From contig UGUC01000001.1 in NCBI GenBank assembly GCA_900455155.1, forward strand, positions 310,001-374,000: a DNA stretch of 64,000 bases, read 5' to 3'. Below are positions 30,836-42,645 of the stretch, piece after piece (positions within the stretch are counted from its first letter, which is position 1; each line of letters begins with the position of its first letter). The position numbers and the translations under genes are program-made. This DNA comes from Providencia stuartii (GTDB lineage: Bacteria > Pseudomonadota > Gammaproteobacteria > Enterobacterales > Enterobacteriaceae). The notes beneath the pieces were generated by a model. The model saw nothing but the letters and a program-made list of their open reading frames with translations, ran no database searches and had not been told where the DNA came from.

Positions 30836-32379
30836 ATGAAAAAATATATCTTAGGAATTGATAATGGCGGCACTGTGACCAAGGCTGCTATCTATAACCT
30901 CGAAGGCCAAGTACTGGCTATTGCGTCCAATACCACTCGGATGATCACCCCAAAACCCTTTTTTACTGAAAGGGATATTGAGGAGTTATGGCAATCTAAT
31001 TTACTCGTTATCAAAGAGGTACTTAAAAAATCAGTTATTGATGCTGCCGATATTATTGGCATCTCAGTAACCGGTCATGGCAATGGTCTCTATTTAGTTG
31101 ATGAGCAGGGAAAACCCACTCGTAATGGCATTATTTCAACAGATAATCGTGCCAAAAAATATGTTGAACAATGGTATCAATCACCTAAATTCGAAAGTGA
31201 AATTCCTACCTAAAACCATGCAATCAATTTGGGCAGGCCAACCTGTCGCCCTACTCGCTTGGCTACAAGATAATGAACCTGAAACACTGGAAAAGGCGCG
31301 TTACATCTTTATGGTGAAAGATCTGATCCGCTTTTATTTGACGGGTGAAGCCACACAAGAGCTGACCGACATCTCAGGTACTAACTTGATTAACGTGCGT
31401 GATCGCTGCTATGACGATGAGTTACTCGCTTTTTTGGGGCGGACTATCGTGGAAAAATAAACTACCGCCGATCAAGTTATCCACTGATTGTTGCGGCCGT
31501 ATCACAGAAGAAATCGCTGCACTGACTGGCCTTAAAGCAGGCACACCGGTTTCAGGTGGTATCTTTGATATTTCCGCTTCTTCATTAGCTTCAGGTATCA
31601 ACCAAACCAATAAATTAGCGATTGTAGCGGGGACATGGAGTATCAACGAATATGTCACCGACAAACCGGTGGTTGATAAAGATTTATTTATGACGTCGAT
31701 TTATCCGATGGAAAACCGTTGGCAAATTACTGAAGCCAGTCCGACATCTGCCAGTAATTTAGAATGGTTTATCACCCAATTTATGGCGGCAGATAAGCAG
31801 CTTGAAGAAGCCAAAGGCAGTTCAGTGTATGAACTGTGTAACCAATTAGTGGCTTCCACCACGCCAGATGAAAGCCAATTGATGTTCTTCCCGTTTGTAT
31901 TTGGTTCCAACACCATTCCAGATGCCACTGCCGGTTTTGTTGGTGTCACCAGTTTCCATCAACGCGCTCACTTCCTCCGTGCTATCTATGAAGGAGTTGC
32001 ATTTAGTCACCTTTATCATGTCGAGCGGCTGCGCCGTATTAATCCACAGTTGAGCAATGTGATCCGCATCGCGGGCGGTATTACTCACTCACCCGTTTGG
32101 CTACAAATTTTTGCCGATATCTTCCAGAGCCAATTAGAAATCGTCGATGTGAAAGAGCACGGTACCCTTGGTGCCGCCATGACCGCAGCGGTGATGGAAG
32201 GCTATTTCCCCGATGTTTTTGCGGCTTGTGATGCGATGGTAAAAGTGTCTGAAGTGATCCATCCACAAACGGATAAACAAGCGGTTTATGCCAAAAAATA
32301 CGCCATGTACAAACGCATGCTAGATGATATGCAACCGACGTGGAAATCACATAACCCCCAGCAAACCATTGATGCTTAA
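30836..32379 (+). CDS. FGGY-family carbohydrate kinase, LyxK-like (two frameshifts)
   Basis: N-terminal ATPase lobe LGIDNGGTVTKAAIYN, substrate region GISVTGHGNGLYLVDEQGKP, and C-terminal GIFDISASSLASG and IRIAGGITHSPVW are typical of FGGY sugar kinases. Sequence order and length (~514 aa when repaired) follow E. coli LyxK, an L-xylulose/3-keto-L-gulonate kinase. Breaks lie at CC 31205-31206 and G4 31436-31439, each one base too long; repair gives ESEILPKTMQS and FLGGLSWKNKLPP. It phosphorylates a ketose or polyol derivative in the cytoplasm. Substrate unknown. Confidence 0.8.
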
Positions 32380-32397
32380 ATAAGGAGTTAGTTGATC

Positions 32398-33159
32398 ATG
32401 GAACTCAATTTACACGGTAAAAATGCGCTGGTCACTGGTGGGGCGACTGGACTAGGACGTGAGCTGGTGCAATCGCTGGTAAAAGAAGGCGTTAACGTCT
32501 GCTTTACTTATCGTAGCCATCCAGAAGCCGCATTAGCGCTAGTTGAGGCGCTAAATGGTTTAAATGGTACTGAGGTAGTTGCTATCCGAACCAACTTAGG
32601 CGACAGCCAAGAGATTGATGCATTATTTGAGCAGGGGCTCACCCATTTCAAACAATTCGACATCCTGATTAATAATGCAGGTATTTGGCCGACAGGGATG
32701 GTCGCAGATATTACACTGGAAGAGTGGGATAACGTGATGAACATCAACCTAAAATCCGTTTTCCATTTAAGCCAATTATTTATCAATCAATGTTCAAATA
32801 AGCAAATCACTGGCTCAGTGCTCAACATTACCTCGCAAGCAGCGTTTCATGGTTCAACGACTGGTCACTCACACTATGCCGCCAGTAAAGCGGGCTTAGT
32901 CGCCTTTTCAATATCACTGGCGCGTGAGGTTGCCAAACAAGGCATTAATGTTAACAACATTGCAGTTGGCATTATGGATACTGAAATGATCCGCGGCAAC
33001 CTAGAGAAAGACCCACAATATTATCTGAATCGAATTCCTGTTGGGCGTGTCGCCTCCCCTGCTGAAATCGCGGATATTGGGGTGTTCTTGGTTTCAAAAA
33101 AAGCCAGTTATATGACGGGAGCAACCATTGATGTGACTGGTGGGATGTTAATGCGCTAA
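32398..33159 (+). CDS. SDR-family sugar/polyol dehydrogenase, 253 aa
   Basis: A classical short-chain dehydrogenase: cofactor motif VTGGATGLGRE, NNAGIW, catalytic Ser in NITSQAA and Y-x-x-x-K in HYAASKAGLV. FabG-like length. I chose ATG 32398 because AAGGAGT lies 8-9 bases upstream; a TTG at 32392 is less likely. It lies 18 bases after the kinase gene in the same operon. Probably oxidises a polyol or reduces a keto-sugar. Confidence 0.8.
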   Translation: MELNLHGKNALVTGGATGLGRELVQSLVKEGVNVCFTYRSHPEAALALVEALNGLNGTEVVAIRTNLGDSQEIDALFEQGLTHFKQFDILINNAGIWPTGMVADITLEEWDNVMNINLKSVFHLSQLFINQCSNKQITGSVLNITSQAAFHGSTTGHSHYAASKAGLVAFSISLAREVAKQGINVNNIAVGIMDTEMIRGNLEKDPQYYLNRIPVGRVASPAEIADIGVFLVSKKASYMTGATIDVTGGMLMR

Positions 33160-33193
33160 GCCCATAGGGCAACAAAAAATTTTGGAGAACAAC

Positions 33194-34189
33194 ATGAAAT
33201 GTCTGGCAATTGCGGATCTATTTATTGATAAACCAACCATGGAGGCTGGGCTAGAAAAGCTACGCCAACAAGGTTATGAGGTTATCGTTCGTCAGTGGGC
33301 ACACCCTTCTATTGAAAAACTGCAAGAAGATAACTTGCAAGTTGAGCAACACGGTGCGGAAGCGGTGATTTTACCAGCGGATTTATATGCGGATTTACAA
33401 GATGTTGAGTTAGTGATTACCCAGTTCGCCCCTGTAAATAAAGCGGTAATCGATAAACTACCAAAACTGAAATATATCGGTGTATTGCGTGGTGGCATTG
33501 AAAATATCAATAAAGAATATGCCGAGAACAAAGGCATTAAGGTAATGAATACACCAGGGCGTAATGCACGCAGTGTGGCTGAATTTACGGTTGGCATGAT
33601 GTTGGCTGAAACACGTAATATTGCGCGTGCACATGATGCATTGAAGGATAAATATTGGCGTAAAGATTTCGTCAACGCGGATGTGATCCCAGAAATTGGT
33701 GGAAAAACCATTGGGTTAGTTGGCTTTGGCCATATTGCTCAACTGGTGGCTAAATTCCTTAAAGGCTTTGATACCAACGTTATATTTTACGATAAATACG
33801 TTGACGCTGTTGATGGTTACACCAAAGTTGATTCACTTGAAGATTTGGTTAAAGTTGCCGATATTATTTCGCTACACGCACGTTTATCCCCAGAAACACA
33901 AAACTTGATCAACGAAAAACACTTTAAATTAATGAAACCCACCGCCGTAATAGTGAATACCGCGCGTTCAGGTTTAATTAATGAGCGTGATTTGCTGCAA
34001 GCACTCAAAGAAAAACGCATTATGGGTGCCGCTATCGATACCTTTGATGATGAGCCATTAAAAGAGGAGAGCGAATTTTATTTATTAGACAATGTGACCA
34101 TCACACCGCATATGGCAGGTAGTACTTTAGATGCATTCAGCAATACGCCAAAACTATTTGCTGAGATATTTTTAAAACAACAAAAATAA
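33194..34189 (+). CDS. D-isomer-specific 2-hydroxyacid dehydrogenase, 331 aa
   Basis: The NAD-binding domain has GLVGFGHIAQLVAK (G-x-G-x-x-G). The catalytic triad is visible as Arg in NTARSGLINE, Glu in DTFDDEPL and His in ITPHMAGST. This is the SerA/phosphoglycerate-dehydrogenase-like family that acts on 2-hydroxyacids or their phosphates. Start ATG 33194 follows a GGAG. It is the fifth gene of the sugar operon, so it may act on an aldonate intermediate; this is inference. Confidence 0.8.
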   Translation: MKCLAIADLFIDKPTMEAGLEKLRQQGYEVIVRQWAHPSIEKLQEDNLQVEQHGAEAVILPADLYADLQDVELVITQFAPVNKAVIDKLPKLKYIGVLRGGIENINKEYAENKGIKVMNTPGRNARSVAEFTVGMMLAETRNIARAHDALKDKYWRKDFVNADVIPEIGGKTIGLVGFGHIAQLVAKFLKGFDTNVIFYDKYVDAVDGYTKVDSLEDLVKVADIISLHARLSPETQNLINEKHFKLMKPTAVIVNTARSGLINERDLLQALKEKRIMGAAIDTFDDEPLKEESEFYLLDNVTITPHMAGSTLDAFSNTPKLFAEIFLKQQK

Positions 34190-34360
34190 TTAATTTAACG
34201 AAAAGAACATCGGCAAAAAATATAAAAAATAAACGATAGGGTGAAACCTGTCAGGGGCACCCTATACCCTACAAAAACAACCTTATGTATTTTGAGTAAT
34301 TATAAACCACAACTTATTTAACTATCAGGTTTATTTTTTTATTCAATACGCAGTAGGTAA
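34190..34360. other. Spacer with hairpin
   Basis: Holds a hairpin ATAGGGTG / CACCCTAT (34236-34265) about 50 bases after the dehydrogenase stop, lacking a clean T tract. No gene. Confidence 0.35.
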
Positions 34361-34485
34361 ATACTCTAAATAGTTCGCGTTGTGGCTAGGCGACAAGCAA
34401 ACGAGTCGCTAGGGCATACATAAGTGTGTGACTAGTGCGAGTGAACGCAGCCAACAACGCCACGGCGAGAAATATGACGAGTATT
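34361..34485 (-). repeat. ERIC element upstream of the PTS IIC gene
   Basis: 125 bp with intact complementary ends ATACTCTAAATAGTTCG and CGAGAAATATGACGAGTAT and the core GGGCATACATAAGTGTGTGA then CTAGTGCGAGTGAACGCAGC. It ends two or three bases before the GGGAGGAAGG ribosome-binding site of the PTS IIC gene, so the 5' part of that mRNA region is ERIC-derived. Confidence 0.85.
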
Positions 34486-34496
34486 GGGAGGAAGGC

Positions 34497-35753
34497 ATGG
34501 ATATAATCAACAATATCATCGGGCTGGGCGCATCGGTTATGATGCCAATAATATTTTTCATTATTGCATTATGTTTTGGCGTTCGCGTAGGCACCGCTTT
34601 TAAAGCGGGTATGTTAGTCGGCATCGGTTTTGTTGGTGTTGGCTTAGTCATCAACTTATTACTATCGAATTTAGGACCTGCCTCGCAATCGATGGTTGAA
34701 AAGATGGGTTTAAACCTTACCGTGGTTGATACGGGTTGGCCTACTGCCTCCACCATTGGCTGGGGCTCACCGATTATGGTGCCAGTTGTACTAGGCTTTA
34801 TTGCGATCAACTTAGTGATGGTTTTATTTAAGCTCACAAAAACCATTAATATTGATATCTTTAACTATTGGATATTTTTATTAGTCGGTTCTGTAGTGTA
34901 TGCGGGTACTGAAAGCTACTGGCTATCAATTGGTATCACTTATGTGATCTTTATTGCCACTTTGGTTGCGGCAGATATTACTGCACCTTATCTACAACGT
35001 AATTATAATTTACAAGGCATTTCCTTCCCTCATCTGACTTGTATTATGTATGTACCGTTTGGCATCGTGACAAACTATATTATCGAGAAAATTCCAGGGT
35101 TAAATAAAATTAACCTCGAACCCGAAACGATTAATAAAAAATTCGGTGTATTCGGTGAACCATTAACATTAGGCTTTATTTTAGGTTTGGTATTAGCATT
35201 GATGGCAGGCTATCCTATCAGTGAATCTGTTGCACTCGCCGTGACCGTGTCTGCGGCAATGTTACTACTGCCTAAAATGATCGAAATTTTAGTCCAAGGT
35301 CTGTTAATTGTTCGCGATGCCGTTGAAGCAAAATTGAAAAAGAAATTCCCTAACCGTGATTTCTATATTGGCATGGATACTGCACTGTTAATTGGTGAGC
35401 CTTCCGTGTTGGCAACTGGGCTATTACTGATCCCAATGGCGATTGTGTTAGCTTTCGTACTACCGGGCAACAAAGTATTACCTTTCGTTGACCTTGCTTC
35501 ATTGATGTTTTTATTAGCTATGGTGACACCATTCTGTAAGCGTAATATGTTTAGAATGTTTATCTGTGGCACATTAGTCCTAACATCCATTTACTATGTG
35601 GGAACCGATATTTCCAAGGAATATACGCAAGCTGCGGTGAATTCGAATATCCCAGTACCAGAAGGAATTTCAGAAATGACCAATATCGTGGGTGGAGCAA
35701 CCACACCTGCGGGCTGGGCAGCAGTAAAAATTGGCGAATTAATCGCTAAGTAA
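34497..35753 (+). CDS. PTS galactitol-type IIC component (GatC-like), 418 aa
   Basis: A membrane protein with ~11 hydrophobic segments, opening MDIINNIIGLGASVMMPIIF and with GTAFKAGMLVGIGFVGVGLV and DTGWPTASTIGWGSPIMVPV, the conserved GatC pattern. Also GTESYWLSIG and MDTALLIGEPSVLATGLLLI. GGGAGGAAGG lies upstream of ATG 34497; the open frame extends upstream only through the ERIC element. GatC needs IIA and IIB partners, and neither is encoded here. Either they are elsewhere, were lost, or this acts as a facilitator, which would explain the need for a kinase in the operon. Confidence 0.85.
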   Translation: MDIINNIIGLGASVMMPIIFFIIALCFGVRVGTAFKAGMLVGIGFVGVGLVINLLLSNLGPASQSMVEKMGLNLTVVDTGWPTASTIGWGSPIMVPVVLGFIAINLVMVLFKLTKTINIDIFNYWIFLLVGSVVYAGTESYWLSIGITYVIFIATLVAADITAPYLQRNYNLQGISFPHLTCIMYVPFGIVTNYIIEKIPGLNKINLEPETINKKFGVFGEPLTLGFILGLVLALMAGYPISESVALAVTVSAAMLLLPKMIEILVQGLLIVRDAVEAKLKKKFPNRDFYIGMDTALLIGEPSVLATGLLLIPMAIVLAFVLPGNKVLPFVDLASLMFLLAMVTPFCKRNMFRMFICGTLVLTSIYYVGTDISKEYTQAAVNSNIPVPEGISEMTNIVGGATTPAGWAAVKIGELIAK

Positions 35754-35762
35754 TCCTCAATT

Positions 35763-35800
35763 AACAGCTAACTATAACTTCTCTTAGTTAGCTGTTTTAT
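35763..35800 (+). terminator. Terminator after PTS IIC gene
   Basis: Perfect 12-bp stem AACAGCTAACTA / TAGTTAGCTGTT with a short loop, followed by TTATTTC. It ends the sugar operon. Confidence 0.8.
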
Positions 35801-35961
35801 TTCAAATACTCACCAGCGCTACGGGTAACCAATTTCCCTTCTCTCTTCTTCATAAATACCCTCACTCACTACAGTTTTAGGTCGAGAGCAATCATAACGT
35901 GAAGTCTATTAAATTCATTTAATTTAAGTTAATCTCAATAACTATTAAAATATTTTAAATA

Positions 35962-37066
35962 ATGACAGGTGGAAAAATAGGCATTCGAAATCTCTACCAA
36001 TAGATATTTTAAGTGGTTGGCAACGTATAGCGTTTTTTCACCCTTATTCGTCCGATATTAATAACAAGAAAAAATTATCTATATCCCGAAAAGCGCTTAC
36101 AGAAAACAAGAACAAGCAATTACCTTGGCTTTGTGATAAATACCGAGAGCAATATAAAATTCCTAAAACAACCGCATTTATTCTTTACCTTGGTGAGTTT
36201 GATAAAAATCTAAGTAATTCGCTCATTCAAGATATTGTCGGTTCAGAAACAGGGCAAGCTAAAGAAGAGTGCGAACAACGTTTAAGTAATGAAAGAGTAA
36301 CCATCTTTGCCAAGAAGCACTACATCAATATGCTGACCGTTGGAACCCACAAACTTTCTCAATCCAACAAATTGCGGATCGCATCAATTCATGGGGCTGT
36401 CAGTTAGAAGTCATGAATAACCCGATTTGGATTGGTATTCTTTTATGGGTACACCGCCATTGTATTGAACCTATGTTCAGCCTTGCCAATAATAGGACTT
36501 ACAATGGCCGTATGATCCATGCGGATTCAAAGGACGACATTCTCAACCTCTCCATCAATAACAAGCTCAAAAACCATGAGGTTGTATCAAAGGGGAATAC
36601 GGGTAATAAACAATACCGAGATAGCCACGGCAAAGACCTATTAATGTTATTATCTCGCCTAATGCAGGAAAATATTACGCTACAATCTATTTATGTGATC
36701 ACACCTTTTAACGCGGTTAAAACTGCATTAATCGAATTACTCAAGGAAACAGATCTACCAGCTATACAACAGCCAGTGATTAAAATCACACCAGAAGAGG
36801 TCAACCATTGGGCCAAACATAAAATTGGCACCGTGAATACCTTCCAAGGTAAAGAAAATGATACCGTTATTTTTGTACTCGGTTGCAGTATCGGTGAAGA
36901 GGGTGGCGCACAATGGGCAGCGAGTAAGCCCAACCTAGTTAATGTCGCTCTAACACGCGCCAAGAAATATATTTTTGTAATTGGTAATCCTGATGTATGG
37001 GGCCATCTACCAAGCTTTTCAGATGTAGCCAATACATCGCCAAAAGAAATAGGCACTTTGGAATAA
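35962..37066 (+). pseudogene. SF1/DNA2-like helicase-ATPase, internally deleted and frameshifted
   Basis: The N-terminal piece (~36003-36290: ILSGWQRIAFFHPYSSD, ALTENKNKQLPWLCDKY, FILYLGEFDKNL) is followed directly by a C-terminal piece (WNPQTFSIQQIADRINSWGC, NPIWIGILLWVHRHCIEP). It ends with helicase motifs VNTFQGKENDTVIFVLG (motif V/VI region) and VNVALTRAKKYIFVIGNP. The Walker A and B section between them is missing and the frame shifts once near 36325 (one base missing or two extra). So an ATPase of roughly 1000 residues has been reduced to its two ends and cannot work. Confidence 0.75.
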
Positions 37067-37082
37067 CTCATTAAATAGACTC

Positions 37083-37113
37083 TAGAAGCTCATCGTATTA
37101 TGGTGAGCTTCTA
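37083..37113 (+). terminator. Hairpin after helicase remnant
   Basis: Stem AGAAGCTCA / TGAGCTTCT with an 11-nt loop, 16 bases past the helicase stop codon. No T tract; a remnant terminator is likely. Confidence 0.45.
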
Positions 37114-37194
37114 ACCAAGTCATCACGTTAAACTGCTAAATCAAATATAAAGTAATACTCATTGATATGCTTAATTAGCTAACACTACAGAAAA

Positions 37195-37322
37195 TCACTC
37201 TCGATTTAAAAAGTACTGTTTAATAGTATGCCGCAGCCATTGATGTGCTGGATCCCTGTCTAACCGTGGGTGCCATGCTTGAACAATAAACACCGATTCC
37301 AATTCAAGCGGCAAGCTTAGCG
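37195..37322 (-). pseudogene. LysR-type regulator, 3' remnant (second copy)
   Basis: Minus strand reads LPLELESVFIVQAWHPRLDR, DPAHQWLRHTIKQYFLNRE and a TGA at 37195. It is homologous to the remnant at 857-1004 with about 15-20% base differences. Both are cut just upstream of LPLELE. The join on the right leads straight into the serine-hydrolase remnant. Confidence 0.75.
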
Positions 37323-37347
37323 GACTTAATTGCTTACCCCAACCCTC

Positions 37348-37967
37348 TTTTCCCTGTTGGAACACCATTTGATTATTGTAATACGGGCTATTTTTTATTA
37401 TCCATTATTATTGAACGCGTTAGCAGGCAAAGTTATAAAGAATTTGCTCAACAGTCTATTTTTAAACCATTACAAATGGATAATAACTTTATAGTGGGAT
37501 CGTACCCCGTCCACACCACAATTGCTCGTGGGTACCGTGAAAACAATACATGTGGCTATCAATTAAGTGAAAGTCTTTGGACTTAAACCGGTGATGGTGC
37601 TGTTCATTCAAATGTTTTAGATTTAATGAAATGGGGTAAAAATGACACCAGTGGTAAAGTCGGAGGAAAAGCACTAGTCGAGAAAATGCTTCAGGCATTA
37701 CCGGCTAGAAATAGGATAGGTAAAGCCATTGAACACCATCAGAAATATGCTTATGGCATTATTATTTCACAACACTTCAGCATCACACATTTCGAGCATT
37801 CATGAGGCTGGGCTGGCTGGGCTACCTATTTTTTACGTTTACCTGATTTAGGCTTAACTGTCGCTGTTTTGGCAAATGTTGAAGATTTAGACACGCAAAA
37901 GATGGCTTATGAGATTACCGATATCATTTTGACTCAATCTACGGAATTCCATGACGACCATGATTAA
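37348..37967 (+). pseudogene. Serine beta-lactamase-like hydrolase, truncated with stop codons
   Basis: Reads FPVGTPFDYCNTGYFLLSII, IERVSRQSYKEFAQQSIFKP and LQMDNNF, the Y-x-N motif region of PF00144 beta-lactamase/esterase proteins (here DYCNTGY). TAA at the WT*TGDGAVHS position and TGA at EHS*GWAGWA interrupt it, and the N-terminus with S-x-x-K is missing. The C-terminal LRLPDLGLTVAVLANVEDL is well kept. Dead gene; not a resistance determinant. Confidence 0.75.
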
Positions 37968-38139
37968 TAATGAGTGCAGTGGTCAACAAAAATTGCTCCC
38001 GCTTTAGCATTAGCTAAACGCCGTGTCGTTGTGAAGCGACCAGATTATGCGGACCCCCTTGCGGGGCAAAAAGCGCCTTCTGCCGTCACAACTAAAAACC
38101 ATCGGTTCGATATTTATCCATGTATTAAAACATAACAAC

Positions 38140-38171
38140 GAAGGGCGCATATATCGTTATAATCGCCCTTT
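38140..38171. terminator. gdhA terminator (right copy)
   Basis: Same hairpin GAAGGGCG / CGCCCTTT as at 28455-28486, here serving the complete gdhA. Confidence 0.65.
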
Positions 38172-38194
38172 CGCGTATGTTTTTAATTAGGAAA

Positions 38195-39527
<1,333 letters not shown>

Positions 39528-39733
39528 CTATATCTTCCTTTTTAAATTTTTTGTTGTGATATTCCTCACTCTTTCTTGTGATAATTTTTGGGGAAATGTG
39601 AGGTTGATTTGCATTTGCCTATTGAATATATCACTAGTTTGTATTCAAGTTTCAAGGTTTTTTTTACTCTAATACAAAAAAATTTTTCTTGACCTGACAA
39701 TAAGTAACTTAATTTAAATTTTTTAAGCCAAAA

Positions 39734-39758
39734 AAAACGCCTGCATAAGCAAGCGTTT
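39734..39758. terminator. Terminator between gdhA and uspA
   Basis: Stem AACGCCTGC / GCAAGCGTT (one mismatch) with T tract on the plus side and A tract (T on the minus strand) upstream. It most likely ends the minus-strand uspA transcript. Confidence 0.65.
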
Positions 39759-39792
39759 TTAGCGAATAGTTTTTCATTTTTAACTGAATGGA

Positions 39793-40227
39793 TTATTCAT
39801 CATCGTCATTCAGTGGAACAATCAACATATCAACATGGACAGTATTAATCAACTGGCGAGCTGAAGACATCAACTTGCTCCAAAAATCTTGGTGGTGACC
39901 ACAGACCACTAAGTCCATATCATATTTTTTGATTGCATCAACCAAGACCTGACCAAGATCACCACTACCGCTCAATGTTTCTTGAATTTCATAACCTGCG
40001 CCTGCGGAGAGGTCTTTGAGTGAATTACGAGTTTCATCCGTGATACGCTGTTGCATGTCGCCCAAATTCACATCAATAAGGCCAGTGTAGAGATCTGAGT
40101 AGTTCACATCAACATGGATCATGGATACTTTAGCCCCGTAAGGTTTTGCCATAGAGACGGCTTTATCCAGTAATATTTTACTTTCAGGTGATAAATCTAC
40201 CGCTACGAGAATATGTTTGTACGCCAT
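39793..40227 (-). CDS. uspA: Universal stress protein A
   Basis: A 144-residue UspA, same length as in E. coli, starting [20 protein letters not shown]. It is the non-ATP-binding UspA class: cytoplasmic, induced on growth arrest. It is divergent from uspB with ~470 bp between them, as in E. coli. SD AGGAGT lies upstream on the minus strand. Confidence 0.95.
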   Translation of the reverse strand: MAYKHILVAVDLSPESKILLDKAVSMAKPYGAKVSMIHVDVNYSDLYTGLIDVNLGDMQQRITDETRNSLKDLSAGAGYEIQETLSGSGDLGQVLVDAIKKYDMDLVVCGHHQDFWSKLMSSARQLINTVHVDMLIVPLNDDDE

Positions 40228-40700
40228 AAAGTAAACTCCTTCCGAATGCTGATTTTGTGATAAGTTAAGAGCCTATCCTATTCTTAGCCTCTTAACTCAC
40301 CAATCGCTTATAAATACTATACCTGCATACTATGATAGATAAGTGTCGTTTTGATCACATCTGTGCAGATTAGCCTAGTGAATCTTTCATCACATAACAT
40401 TTTAGAAAACAATAACATCATCTCTACAATATTAATATATAAACGAGAATTATGTGTGATATTTTTCAATATAAACAAGCAGTAGCCTATTTCTTAGATA
40501 ATCATTCTGTTATTACACACTTTTACCCAATATCTCTTTTTTATCAGCTTAAATTCGGATAAAAATCGCTCAAAAATCCTCGAGCTTGCACTTTTTTTAG
40601 GCAACTTATTATCCTACAATAAACAATAAGCTAGCTTAACACTGTGTTTGCTTTATTTCCTTTGTAGCAACAGCGCAAGCTGATACCTAAGGAGGTGAGT
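40228..40700. other. Divergent uspA-uspB control region
   Basis: 473 bp, AT-rich, without a gene. It must contain the promoters for both stress genes. I could not assign sigma-factor boxes with confidence. Confidence 0.5.
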
Positions 40701-41036
40701 ATGTTCAGTATGGTTGCCTTGTTCTGGGCTTTATGCTTTTTGTGTATCATCAATATGATACGCTACTTTTCTTCCATCCGTGTTTTGCTTTATATCCTAC
40801 GGGATACCGACCCGTTGCTTTATCAATCTGTCGACGGTAATGGCTTTTTCACAACCCACGGCCAGTTAAACAAACAGCTAAAACTGGTTCGTTATATCAA
40901 TAGTAAGCAATACCTTGAGCATTTTGACGATGAGGTCATATTACGGTGTGAGAGGATACGCAAACAATTTCTACAAATTAGTCAGCTAAGCATCTTAGTG
41001 ATTGTTAGCTTAATTTACCTACTTATTTTTGCTTAA
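40701..41036 (+). CDS. uspB: Universal stress protein B
   Basis: 111 residues, exactly the E. coli length, with two membrane helices ([20 protein letters not shown] at the start, [15 protein letters not shown] at the end). The middle [19 protein letters not shown] is the family hallmark. I chose ATG 40701 because AAGGAGG ends six bases upstream; a GTG at 40695 overlaps it. Inner membrane protein linked to stationary-phase ethanol tolerance. Confidence 0.93.
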   Translation: MFSMVALFWALCFLCIINMIRYFSSIRVLLYILRDTDPLLYQSVDGNGFFTTHGQLNKQLKLVRYINSKQYLEHFDDEVILRCERIRKQFLQISQLSILVIVSLIYLLIFA

Positions 41037-41080
41037 TAGCAGGGTAAAAAAACAAATTCGATACTCCACGGTTTTCAAGG

Positions 41081-41122
41081 CAAAAAAATAGTGATGAACT
41101 GAGCAGCTCATCACTATTATGT
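41081..41122. terminator. Bidirectional terminator pitA / uspB
   Basis: 10-bp stem ATAGTGATGA / TCATCACTAT with a 10-nt loop. On the minus strand a run of seven T follows, so it is a good terminator for pitA and a weaker one for uspB. Confidence 0.8.
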
Positions 41123-41156
41123 TGTATTCATTCTATCAACAGTTTGTGAAACTGTT

Positions 41157-42645
41157 CTAGATAATCATCAATGCAATCCAGTACAAACCACCAGATAGAC
41201 AGATAGAAACAGGCAGTGTTAATAACCATGCCAAAGCAATACTCTTAATTGTCTTGCTCTGAACACCCCCACCGTCAACGACCATGGTTCCCGCAACTGC
41301 GGAAGATAATACCTGAGTCGTCGAAACAGGCATCCCTGTGTAGCTCGCAACACCGATTGAAACAGCGGCAGTCACCTGAGCAGAAACACCTTGCGCATAT
41401 GTCATGCCTTTCTTACCGATTTTCTCACCGATAGTGACAGCAACGCGTTTCCAACCAAACATTGTTCCGAGAGACAGTGCTAAAGCAACTGAAATAATGA
41501 TCCACAATGGCGCATACTCAACGGTATACAGTAAGTCATTACTCAATTTTTTCAGCAAGCTTGCATCTTGAGAGCTAGTTTCTGGCAGCTTAGCAACCGC
41601 ATTTGCGGTATCAGAGATACACATTAATAAGCGACGCATATGATTACGTTGCTCTGGTGATAACTCATCGTAGCTTTGTACGCCATTCAACAACTTTTGA
41701 GCTTGGCTCAGAACGATAGCCGTACGTGAGCTATCACAATGGAACTCTTCGCCAATTTCATCGGTGCCAGTCACTGCTGGTGTATTTTCAATTGCATGGT
41801 TGAGTGCTGGTTTATGTGTCTCATAGTATTGTTGCAAGTGAACAACAGCATCATGCGTTCTTGCGATATCGTAACCGCTTGAATTCATATTGACGACAAA
41901 ACCGGCTGGCGCAACACCAATCAGTACTAACATGATAAGACCGATGCCTTTCTGACCGTCATTTGCACCATGTGAGAAACTCACGCCAACGGCGGAAAGA
42001 ATCAGTGCAGTACGGGTCCAGAATGGTGGCTTGCGCTTACCATCTTTTTTCTCACGCTCTGCGGGCGTTAAGTGAATACGGCGACGTTTTTTCGTACCAC
42101 TCCAGTAACGGCGTAGAACAAATATCATCAAGCCCGCGATCACAAAACCAATAGCAGGAGAAAGGATAAGGGACATGAAAATACTGATCATTTTGGGTAT
42201 GTTGAGTGCATCCACAACCGATGAATCAGTCACAATTGCATTGGTTAAACCAACACCAATAATCGCCCCGATTAACGTATGAGAACTGGATGCAGGGATA
42301 CCAAAGTACCAGGTTCCAAGGTTCCAGATAATTGCAGCCAATAGCAATGAAAAGACCATTGCTAGGCCGTGAGCTGAACTCACATTAAGCAAAAGATCTG
42401 TCGGCAATAGGTGCACAATTGCATAAGCAACGCTTAACCCCCCCGAGCAGAACGCCAAAAAAGTTAAAAACACCCGCCATAACAACCGCGAACTGAGCGC
42501 GCATTGCACGGGTATAAATAACTGTCGCTACCGCATTCGCGGTATCATGGAAGCCATTTATAGCCTCATAGAACAGCACAAATAACAGTGCCAGTACTAA
42601 CAGTAGGCCGGTGTAAAATTCCAAACCTGTAAAAAGATGTAGCAT
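41157..42645 (-). CDS. pitA: Low-affinity inorganic phosphate transporter PitA (one frameshift)
   Basis: A PiT-family membrane protein with the two halves of the inverted repeat: [19 protein letters not shown] near the N-terminus and [20 protein letters not shown] later, plus [13 protein letters not shown] and [12 protein letters not shown]. The frame breaks at C7 42438-42444 (one base too many); repair gives [20 protein letters not shown] and ~495 residues. It imports metal-phosphate with protons. Its place beside uspB and yhiN is the same as in E. coli. Confidence 0.93.

Noticed and set aside
30836..32379. Treating the split kinase as two or three separate small genes
   Set aside because: The pieces join into one FGGY kinase of normal length when one base is removed at each of two sites.
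37348..37967. Class C beta-lactamase resistance gene
   Set aside because: It lacks the N-terminal catalytic S-x-x-K part and has two in-frame stops; only a superfamily remnant.
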